DNA of 64,000 nt. Origin: Liolophura sinensis (lineage: Eukaryota > Mollusca > Polyplacophora > Chitonida > Chitonidae). The notes under the pieces are model-generated. The model was not told where the DNA came from and made no database searches. It worked only from the letters and a program-made list of their open reading frames with translations. How positions within the stretch are numbered: the first letter of the stretch is position 1; each line of letters opens with the position of its first letter. Shown here in pieces: positions 35,611 to 44,515 of the stretch. Location of the stretch: the NCBI RefSeq assembly GCF_032854445.1, contig NC_088295.1, positions 75,608,028 through 75,672,027 of the forward strand. The letters run 5' to 3'. The translations under genes and the position numbers were made by a program.

Positions 35611-35912
35611 CCTGTGTCAATTAAGTTCTGTAGTCGACAAGACCATCGTTACACACTGTTTGAATAGTTGCTCACTATATTTTTGATTACCAACAGTTTA
35701 TAAACTAACAGAAAACTGCTGACAACCTTTTCTTTAAATTCTTTGTTCTTTGGTGGTGTTTTGTTGAATATTTTTTTGGAAATCGGCCCTGCAATTGTGC
35801 TTGACTATTGGTATACCAATCAAGGCCATTCCACATTCGCATTGACTGATCATATTACCCGAATCTTGACTTCATAACACACTCCCTTTGATAATGTATA
35901 CCGTTAGTTTTA

Positions 35913-36089
35913 TTTATTTATTCATTTGATTGGTGTTTTACGCCGTACTCAAGAATATTTCACTTATACGACGGCGGCCAGCATTATGGTGAGAGGAAAC
36001 CCACCATCATCCGCAGCTTTCTGACAGACCTTCCCACTTACGGCCGGAGAGGAAGCCAGCATGAGCTGGAATTGAACTCACAGTGACCG
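35913..36089 (-). mobile_element. SINE family A, 5'-truncated, perfect target-site duplication
   Basis: Tail and body as in the 35.3-kb copy, but it stops within the tRNA-like head (CACAGTGACCG) and has an internal deletion after GAGGAAACCCACC. A perfect 12-bp duplication CCGTTAGTTTTA flanks it (35901-35912, 36090-36101). 5' truncation with a duplication is the expected result of incomplete LINE-driven reverse transcription. Confidence 0.94.
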
Positions 36090-36101
36090 CCGTTAGTTTT
36101 A

Positions 36102-38440
36102 AGATGATGGCACATATACACACTGCTTACCTTACTTCAATCAGTTAATAACCATTTGAGTAATATATTATGCATTTTACCATGTTGCAGTCTTCATTTT
36201 ACAGAATACCCCTTGAATGTATCCCGAATCAGTCGTCAATGGGAGACTCGAGGACGAGCAAACACAGAAGTTCCAAATGTCCGTAACACGCATCGTCTTC
36301 TGTAACGTTGCAATGCGTGCATGTGTATTTCATATATGTTTATGAGCACATATACACCGATACCTTGGACGTAATAAAGGAAAGAACAGATGAGTTGGCA
36401 GCTTTGGACTGTCTTGATACAGGCGCAATGAGTTTTACGCGTTCTCCATTGTCAAAGCGTGAAGAAGCTATATATAAATACTGCTGTGCCTGACTTCTAG
36501 AAAACCTGTGTCACTAAGATCCACGTTTCAGCTCTATTAAAATCCAGTAGGCGTACAGGGCGCGTTACAATATTCAAAGTGATGCATGGGTGGATGTAAC
36601 AAGTAACATATCTCATACCCTCACCATTTCAATCAAACGTAACGGACCGGCAAATGTAGTTGTTAACCAATAGGAAAGTTGAGGATATGGAACCTCCGTT
36701 TCGGTCCACTGAAGAAGATAAGTATATCTAGTATATTGAACGTTGTGATATTCGAAGATGTGGACTAGGCAATTAAATCACAAGCGATAGGCTATTTTTC
36801 AAATCGACAACGTCTAGAACGATTCAATTAGTTCCAGCGCATGGCTACATGAGGAAGACGTCTCACTCAGAGACCAAGTGTCGGGTGAAATTAAGAGACT
36901 GCCGACTCCGTACACGTGGCTGTACGATAATGGATTTATAATGACTTGCCTCCTCGCTACACACGAAGTGTAGAGGAACTGTACTTAAAACCGCTAGCGA
37001 CGTAGAATGCCTATTTCAGAAGTCAGTTGGGGCAGAAACTCCCTGGGGAAGAGATGATCTATGGCAGGCATTGTCATAGTGTTGACGGTTTCGTGTGTAT
37101 TCCTACAGCCTATCACTACGGGTAACAGGCTTTAGTACAGCCTGTCAATACTCTGAGTCGTGCCTAGTCTTTGTCATACAACGCAGCCGAGCAAAAGCGG
37201 AAACTCCCGATGTCTTTATGCGCCAGAGTTTTTTTTCCCTGCAAGCAAAGACCTGAATGGCAGCTAACTGTTAACACGAATCGTCTGTGCATCGTTTTGT
37301 TTAACCCAGCATGCGGAGTTGTCGATTTGGGAGGGTTTGTCGTTTGGACGTCATTGTAAGAATCACCATTGAAATACTTTGCGGCTAAAATCAATGCACT
37401 GCCATTAAGACGAATATTATCTTTTGGCGGAGAACTATCGAAATCAAAAGATAATAATATCTTTAGCTATTGACGATATTAGGTCCTGAGAATAAAGCAA
37501 GTTGAACTCAACTGCATAACCCCGTATTATCACGAAGCTTCCAACATAGAAGCCGGAACGCTGAATTTCTAAGAGCCTGATTTATTCCACTGAAGTACCA
37601 TTCCTCTGAGAAATAGGAGACAGAGACACTGCTGCTCTATAAATATAAAATGACCTTAGGTGACTGTATGGTCTTACATTGACAATACATGTACATACGA
37701 ACCTGTTACATATGTTGGTAATGCACAGCTGTTCTGTGACGATCACAATGCGAACTGGTATTTAAATATCAAACTTTGGATTTTACATTATGTAAGGAAC
37801 AAATAAATAATTGACAGGCCTTAAAATATCGTTTCTTAAATTTCCACACTAGTGTGCCAGATTAAACCGTTCTCATTATGCTGTAAACTAGCGTTCCTTT
37901 CTGTTTATGTGAAGATATACGTACATGCGGCAACAACTTTCAATACTTAAACGTTTGACTGACTAAAAAACATTAACATTCGTAGCCATTGACGTAGAGG
38001 TTTACATTACACCAAGTAACGATTAGTTTGTTAGGATCACATGATATCGACGAAAGCAACAATTTGTGTATGTGCATTTCCGGTTGCGCCAAACCCTATA
38101 ATCTGAATATTTTGCAGGTTATTCCAAACCACATTTTACTGCTGACCTAATTCATTATGGATAACTTTTAAAGTAATTCTAGTATTAAACTAATTCAGAT
38201 AACAATTAAAATTGTTTGTTTTAATAGGTCTCACGTGATTTTAAAGATTGCATTAATCATTCAATAAAATATGGCGTTTGTTTAGATGTTGTGCCAACTA
38301 TGTGTGTCCTTTTATTCAGATTTGCATTGTACTCCAATGGTCCATCTCGCAAGAAAAAAAAACTATCATGGCTGGTTCTGGTCATCTTTGACAAGGCTTG
38401 TTCGAATATGTTTCGGATGTAGCTAAACCTTATGTGGAGA
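36102..38440. other. Non-coding stretch with one signal-peptide-like mini-frame
   Basis: No confident gene. An ATG at 37061 opens a 20-codon hydrophobic leader (MAGIVIVLTVSCVFLQPITT) ending in phase 1 at a donor-like ACGG then GTAACA (37121/37122). It would suit a first exon for a secreted product, but no partner exon was found. Confidence 0.4.
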
Positions 38441-38451
38441 TAAGTTGCAGT

Positions 38452-38655
38452 CGTATAATGGTGAGGTGCATTAGTATGGTGGTCGTGTGGTGGTTAGGTG
38501 CAGTCGTGTGTTTGTCGTGCGGTAGTGATGTGCAGTCGTACGGTGGTGAGGTGCTGTCGAATATCATGGTCGGTATAGTTGCATGATGGTAAGGTAAAAT
38601 AGTGCGGGGGTGATGTGTACTCGTAAGGTAGTGAGGTGGAGTCGTCTGGTAGTCA
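38452..38655. repeat. G/T-rich degenerate tandem repeat, part 1
   Basis: Units of about 25-30 bp containing GGTGAGGTGCAGTCGTATGG variants. It is related to the tract at 39.45-39.87 kb and separated from it by about 800 bp of other repeats. Confidence 0.7.
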
Positions 38656-38684
38656 GGTCACTCATCTAGTAGAGAGGTCTATAC

Positions 38685-38830
38685 ATGCGCAATTCGTGCA
38701 GTTGGGTGCAAGATTTGTCTCCCAGCTGAAGAGTGAAGGAGCATGGATTGGGTAATACTGCCACACAGACATTTAAGGTTGTTGATACACTATAAATTTG
38801 TGCACAGTTACTTTGTACCTAGTTAAAAGT
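38685..38830 (+). repeat. Dispersed repeat R1, copy 1
   Basis: CAGTTGGGTGCAAGATTTGT, AGTGAAGGAGCATGGATTGG, GTAATACTGCCACACAGACA, GTTGATACACTATAAATTTG. The same blocks in the same order occur at 58565-58700. This looks like an unclassified interspersed element. Confidence 0.75.
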
Positions 38831-39107
38831 GCAAACTGAAAGTAGTGGAATAACATGGTACCACCCGAAAGTAAGGGGGTATATGTTTCAGGTTGAAGTT
38901 TCAGGTACAAATTTACTTCATAAATAGAGAGGAGAATCTGTAACCTGTAGTCGTATTCACTGCTTATCGTTACTCACAACCCTATTAAGAACATTCGCAA
39001 GTACGCAGTAAGCCTGGAATAAATAAATAAAGTCATGAACTCGACTGCAGAATGCGGGTCAAATAAATCCATGCGTAAATTTCACCCAACAATGCTAGTA
39101 ACCGCTC

Positions 39108-39240
39108 CGATGGCCTAGTGGTTAAAACGTCCGACTCGAGGCTACGAGAGTGGAGTCAAATCCAGGTTGGGTTAACCAAAGTCATTATAAAGTAACTGTG
39201 TGAGGCGTCTTTGGCATGGCTCTTCAGTGACTCCTCGTAA
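39108..39240 (+). mobile_element. tRNA-like SINE head (third head type)
   Basis: CGCTCCGATGGCCTAGTGGT, then TAAAACGTCCGACTCGAGGC, then GAGTCAAATCCAGGTTG. The A box (TGGCCTAGTGG) and B box (GAGTCAAATCC) are at tRNA spacing. There is no CCA end or acceptor-stem pairing with the downstream sequence, so it is a SINE head and not a tRNA gene. It is related to the head in the 60.2-kb copy. Confidence 0.65.
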
Positions 39241-39449
39241 TCTAGTGACCGTAAAACCCAAACATACACTTTCCACAGATGCGACGCAAGCAATAGTAGC
39301 TCCACTCCTGCACGAGTGTAAGCGTGAACACACCGAGGATTACTCCGCTATAGAAATTCATTTCCAAGCGATGAAAAGTAGATCTAGATAGGAAACAAAC
39401 ATTCACTACGTATGAGATGACCAATGATTAGATCTTTACATACACTTAC

Positions 39450-39870
39450 TGTGAGGTGCAATCGTGTGGTGACACCTTCAGTTATGATGTAGTGATGTGA
39501 TTTGTATATGATGGTCACTTGTCGGCATGTGATAGTGCAGTTATGTGGTGGTCAGATGCAGTGGTACAGTCATTAGATGCTGTCGCACGGTGGTTAGGCG
39601 TAACTTAATGGTGGTGATGTTCAATAATGTGGTTATGATGGTGAGGCGCGATTGTGTTAGCGACATGTAGTTGTGTTGGTGAGGTTCAGTTATGATGGTG
39701 AGACACGATTGTGTTAGCGATATGTAGTTGCGGTGGTGAGGTTCAGTTATGACAGTGAGGTGCGATCGTGGTTGTGACATTTTGTTTGTGTTATGGTGAA
39801 GTTCAGTTATGGTGGTTATGCGCGATTGTGGATGCGACATGTAGTTGTGGTGGTGAGGTGCAATCATAAA
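39450..39870. repeat. G/T-rich degenerate tandem repeat, part 2
   Basis: Repeated GGTGAGGTTCAGTTATGATG and CGATTGTGTTAGCGACATGT blocks with strong G/T bias on the plus strand. The 136-residue minus-strand frame (repeated Thr-Ile-Ile-Thr, Pro-His-His) is an artefact of this tract. Confidence 0.85.
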
Positions 39871-40716
39871 TAGATCTGTACGCATTCGTAAGGTATATTC
39901 AAGAGAATACACCAGATTCAGAAAATCACCCAGTAGGCATAGTTTTATCATTTCTGTCTAATGGTGTCGAAGGAGATTCGCTATTATCAGAAAGTCCCTT
40001 CTTCTCCACATATTCACATATCCGAGTTGAGATGAATTGATTACAACCTGCATATTGTGGCGATATGTTTATTGTGTCAAACAATGGTTCCTGTTATTTT
40101 GTCTCCAAATATGTACGAAAAACATTGGTATTACATCACTTTGAACCCAGAAATCGAATACACAAACACATATATAGAAATACATCAGACGATTTGCATG
40201 GTGTTCAATTTATTTGAAAGTGTTTGAATTTGGATCTCAACTCATTTCAATGATGAGGATTTTTGGTGTCGTCGAAATCGCCCTGTGTACTCTGAAAAGT
40301 TGATTTAGCCAAAGAAAAGAGGTACATGAATTAGTAAATTATGCTGGAACGTCACTTTGACTTTTAATAACTTTGATGGAATCGGGCCTGTGAGATAACG
40401 CTTGGGATATCTCATATTTCACCTATTATGGACCAAGACTGCACTGTTAGATTATTTGCCCAAAACATCATCATACCTGCAAATCACAGTTTGTTTTTTC
40501 ATTGTCCAAGGATGTCAACGTTTCGTTCATGAAGCGAGAAATCCAAAATGTCGTCGCTGGACGTAGTTATTGCGATATGGTAACCACGATCCTTTATGAT
40601 AAACAAATAACACGCCAAAATATGCATAAAATAAATCTACATCTTTACTGGCGTAAAGAGCAACACAAGTGTTACAGAGACTGTGTTAAAGTCTAGCTGT
40701 GGCATGGGCCACAGTC

Positions 40717-40994
40717 TCACCGAGAAGGTCTGGCCTCCGACCCGCCCGCTTTTCGTAACTCCGAATGACTCTTTAATATTTCCAGCAAGTGTAATATATC
40801 TCGTCTGAGACTTTGATTTTTACCAGAGTCTTGTTTGTTCGGCATGCCACCGGATCTCTTCCCCAGCGTGTAGTACACACAACATGCGCATCTTGGATGG
40901 CTTCCGGCTTGATACTTCATGCAATCTTTGATAAAGCAATCACAGCGATGCCCGTCCGCTTCCCGAGTAGCAATGGTAAGAAACAGGAGGATAC
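40717..40994 (-). CDS. Trissin-like amidated cysteine-rich neuropeptide precursor (last exon)
   Basis: Minus-strand terminal exon, entered in phase 1 after an acceptor (TTGTTTGTGTATTTCCAG) and ending at TGA. It encodes 91 residues plus two bases of a split codon. Residues 1-8 (ILLFLTIA) look like the hydrophobic core of a signal peptide ending near TREA. The following segment holds six cysteines: RCDCFIKDC, a 10-residue spacer with SHPR, then CACC, and ends VYYTL-Gly-Lys-Arg, so it would be cleaved and C-terminally amidated. A cysteine-free spacer follows, containing LRRDILHLLEILKSHSELRK. The spacing (C-D-x-C.., K-acidic-C, H-x-R, then CC-x-x-Y-L) resembles trissin, a disulfide-rich arthropod neuropeptide; an orexin-A-like or other disulfide-rich secreted peptide is possible. 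The initiating exon was not found within several kb upstream. The trissin assignment is inference; the Cys/GKR organisation is visible. Confidence 0.65.
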
Positions 40995-40999
40995 CTGGA

Positions 41000-42570
41000 A
41001 ATACACAAACAACACAGACATCAGCTTTTCTGTGTAAATCATGGTGCTCGGAGGTATGTGTAAGTCACTACTTTTAAGCATTCACTAGAAAAAAACTCGC
41101 AATTAGGTAAATTTACAAGGGGCTTAATTTCAGGAGCTATAGGTGATTATTTGGAAACTGCATGTGCCATTTTTGCTGTTCTTGTTTTACACTTCATGCT
41201 GAAGCCGTTTTTACTGATCGATATAGCAATTACAATCTAAATCCCTTCTTGTGAGGGGAACTAAGAAATGGTAACTTACATGTATCATAAATATTTTTAT
41301 TACACACCTAACTGTCCATCGCCAATATTATCTAGTAAATGATAACTGTTCAATATGAGATCATACTGGACACTTGCAACGTCATGAAGTGACCTCACCC
41401 ACCGAACGGCTTACTCTCTGTGACGTTATGACGTTACAATTGCTTTCAACGAGAAATGAATAAAAAGTAACGCTGCCTGACTTCGGGCATCAAAAATAAA
41501 GAATTTACAACCTTTGCTCGAGAGCTGACCGTTTTAAATTTATTTGCAATTCCAAGTTTTGAGCGGGTGTATAATGAATAGCTTATTGGCTTGAATGGCA
41601 TCGTCCTGCCGCTCGGACTACAGGCGCCAGTGACCAACTCCACAAAGACATTTCTGACTTAAGTCAAAACTGAAAACTTTCTCAGAATTCTTGGGTTATT
41701 GGTTATGGAAGTTGAATTTTAGACACATTTGCCTGGAAGACTGAGGAAGTGGTAAAAATTGACTTTACAGGGCTCAAAAATATGTTCTATTTTAAATTTT
41801 GACTAAAGAAAAAAATGGCTTTGTGTAATTGGTCCCAGGCCTCGTCCACGCAGAGAGATACTAGTCAATAGCCTGCACCAACAACACCTATGAACAATGA
41901 TAAAATATCATTGGTATGTACTCAACTAATATAGTAATAAATAATAAAAACTTTTTCCTTGTGATATTGACATCATTTTTGATTCTACGGTAATATGTTA
42001 GAATCACAGAATGTTGGGAAGTAGAGTGAGGTTTCATTTATTCAATAAACCTGTGTCTGCTCATATACCATAGACTTTAAAGATGGTCCTTGTTGCTGCC
42101 TCGCTTGGCGTGTGTGTAAAGACACACTATACAGGTATTTACACACGTTTAATGATTCCTCGTCGTCATGTACATGAATTTCAACACGGGAGTACAAACC
42201 AGTATACGTCGAACTGTTCCGCGGTTGCGAGTTTCACTTCTTCGGTCATGAAAGTACCATATACCATTTTATGAAATTCATTTAGTATTTAGTAAGATCA
42301 CACCAAGCGTGGCAAAGTCACAACTCAAATAGACCACAAAGTTACCGCTCAAATAGAAATGCCATTAAGACAGGCGGGAGTCAGGCGTACCCTTTATTCT
42401 GGTATTACGGTATGCCATAACATATTATAACATAACATATCATAACTCCCATCTATGCGTTGAAACAGACATTCGTATAGCAGCCGTTAACCAAAATAGA
42501 CGTTCGAGGTCAATAATCCCACGACCAATTCCCCAACGACGTTTATCACAAACTAGAGAACTAAGAAAGT
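41000..42570. other. Putative upstream intron or flank of the peptide gene
   Basis: Expected to hold the missing signal-peptide exon on the minus strand. I checked ATG-plus-donor combinations here and found none that gives a hydrophobic leader in phase 1. A minus-strand donor GTAAGT occurs at about 41280-41275 but is preceded only by stop-containing sequence. Confidence 0.3.
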
Positions 42571-42574
42571 TTAC

Positions 42575-43085
42575 TAATCCATGTGTCTAGCGGTCAACCC
42601 AAATGGACTATTTTTCCAAACGACGTATAACACAAACCACCAAAGAACTAAGAAAGTATATTTGATTTATTTATTTGGTTGGTGTTTTTGGTCGTACTCA
42701 AGAACATTTCACTTATATGGCGGCGGCCATCAGTGGGATGGGAGGAAACCGGGTGGAGCTCGGGAGAAACCCCACGTCCATCCGCAGGCTGCTGACGGAC
42801 TTTCCCACGTACGGCCAGAGAGGAAGACAGCATGAGCTGGACTTGAAATCACAGCAATCGCATTGGTGAGAAGCTTCTGGGTCATCACGCTGCGCTTGCG
42901 CGCGAGCCGACGGAAGAAAGTATACGAAGTTAGGACAGGATCATGCAAGCAGTCAACAGTTTTCAATGTTGTTGGAAAGGCACAGGTTATGTTGTAGGCG
43001 AATGAGGAAAAGCACAAGTAAATGTTGTAGGCGAATGAGCGATATCAGCATTCAAATTGTGTACGGTGCTAGTATATAAGCTGGC
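42575..43085 (+). repeat. Dispersed repeat R2, copy 1, split by a SINE
   Basis: CGACGTATAACACAAACCAC, AAGAACTAAGAAAGTATA, then (after the SINE) ATCATGCAAGCAGTCAACAG, TTTTCAATGTTGTTGGAAAG and TATTCAGATC-like sequence. The matching uninterrupted copy is at 56575-56760. A 17-bp piece GTTGTAGGCGAATGAGG/C is also duplicated at about 42990-43040. Confidence 0.7.
42661..42913 (-). mobile_element. SINE family A inserted into repeat R2
   Basis: Nearly complete minus-oriented copy whose head is degraded near the A box (CTTGCGCGCGAGCCGACGG). A perfect 11-bp duplication AAGAAAGTATA flanks it (42650-42660, 42914-42924). The R2 copy at 56.6 kb shows the same site empty. Confidence 0.95.
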
Positions 43086-43739
43086 GATGTTAGTTGCTCT
43101 GTGATTGCAATTGTTCATCTAATTCATCTAATTCAAATCGATGAAGACCCCCACTACACCCGTGCTTAAGCGGAGTTAAACACATTCATGAAGCAGAGCG
43201 CCACAGATTCGGATTCTGATTAAATACGTATATACCTATTTGAGTGACAGATCAAGCATGTACGTATTTACCCCGGCCAAAACCACGTAACATTAAATAT
43301 TCCTTGCCTAGAACCTTGCATGCCTCATTATTGCATTATTGAAAACAGTTACTGTCAGCTACTTTTCTGTCTACATAGTTCCGTCTCAATTCCTTTACAT
43401 ATCTTTCGAAGTTTTTGATGGTTTCTTTTCTTGTTCTTTGTTGGAACATAGCTTTAGGATTGGTCTTGCGGTTTCTGACCTGGAGCATCCATTATAGCGG
43501 ACGTTTGGTAAACGAATGTCTGCTATGACGGCTAGATCGATAAAACGACTCACGCATATTGTGATTTGGAACTGAATGCGAGAAATTGAAGATTGGAGAC
43601 CATCAAAAAGACATGTGCAATTTAGACGTCACTTCCATCCTATCAATAAAACGTTGACAGCAACTACTCATAAAACTGATCATGTGAATTAGGGGGCGTG
43701 TACTTTGCTACTATTTAAGCAGTTACATAAACAGCTAGA

Positions 43740-43830
43740 ATAAAACCCTAACTGAGGTAAATTGACAAAAGGTCGTATTTCATCAAATACGTGAGACCAT
43801 TTGCCAGATATCACACTACCGCTGCTACTC
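43740..43830 (-). repeat. Dispersed repeat R3, minus-oriented copy
   Basis: The reverse complement reads AGAGTAGCAGCGGTAGTGTG, ATATCTGGCAAATGGTC, matching the R3 block at 10.08, 50.05 and 55.42 kb. Confidence 0.65.
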
Positions 43831-43852
43831 TGATTTTAGTCTCTGAGCTGTA

Positions 43853-44049
43853 TTTATTTATTTCTTTATTTATTTGAATGGTGTTTTACGCTGTACTCAA
43901 GAATGCTTCACTTATACGACGGCCGCCAGCATTATGGTGGGAGGAAACCAGGCAGGGCCGGGGGACACCCACCACCATCCAGCATGAGCTGGACTCCTGG
44001 GTCCTTACGCTGCGCTAGCGCGCTAACCGACTGAGCCACGGAGACCCCT
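43853..44049 (-). mobile_element. SINE family A with internal deletion and target-site duplication
   Basis: Tail and head are present but the middle of the body is deleted (CCACCACCATCC joined to AGCATGAGCTGGAC, then on to CTCCTGGGTCC). It is flanked by a 13-bp repeat TCTCTGNGCTGTA with one mismatch (43840-43852, 44050-44062). Confidence 0.92.
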
Positions 44050-44283
44050 TCTCTGTGCTGTACGTCTTAAATTATATTGTGTAAAACGTTAGTAACAGTT
44101 ACTCATAAACAGAGAAAATGAACATATTAAGAAAACTGGCTTCTATTACGCATACTGGAAGCATTTGGCTCATCTTCTAAGCGCATGGTTCGTATTCCTA
44201 AACGCAAAAACTTATCACCATGGGTGAGAAATTCGTGAGTATGGCGTTAAACAGAAATCAAATCAAGAACTACATAAAATTTA

Positions 44284-44515
44284 TATATTTATTTTAATGG
44301 CGTTTGACGGAATACTCAAGAATATTTCACTTACACATGGTGGACACCATTAAATGGTGGGAAAACCACGAGCACCTGCAGGTTTCCGCCAGACCTTCCC
44401 GTGTATGGCCAGAGAGGAAGCCAGCGTGGACTGGACTTCAAACTCACAGTGATGGAAGTGGTGAAAGGTTACTGGGTGAGTGCGCTGCACTACTTGGCTA
44501 ACCAAAGAGGCCGCC
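44284..44515 (-). mobile_element. SINE family A, diverged full-length copy
   Basis: TATTTCACTTACACATGGTG, CCACGAGCACCTGCAGG, CCAGAGAGGAAGCCAGCGTG, then a diverged head (CTACTTGGCTAACCAAAGAG + GCCG). Confidence 0.85.

Noticed and set aside
39541-39951. 136-residue minus-strand frame
   Set aside because: Product of the G/T-rich tandem tract (Thr-Ile-Ile and His-His repeats).
40981-41046. ATG in good context (CACCATG) just upstream of the trissin-like exon as its start
   Set aside because: That ATG is in a different reading frame from the cysteine-rich peptide. Using it would require a frameshift, so the start exon is left unassigned.
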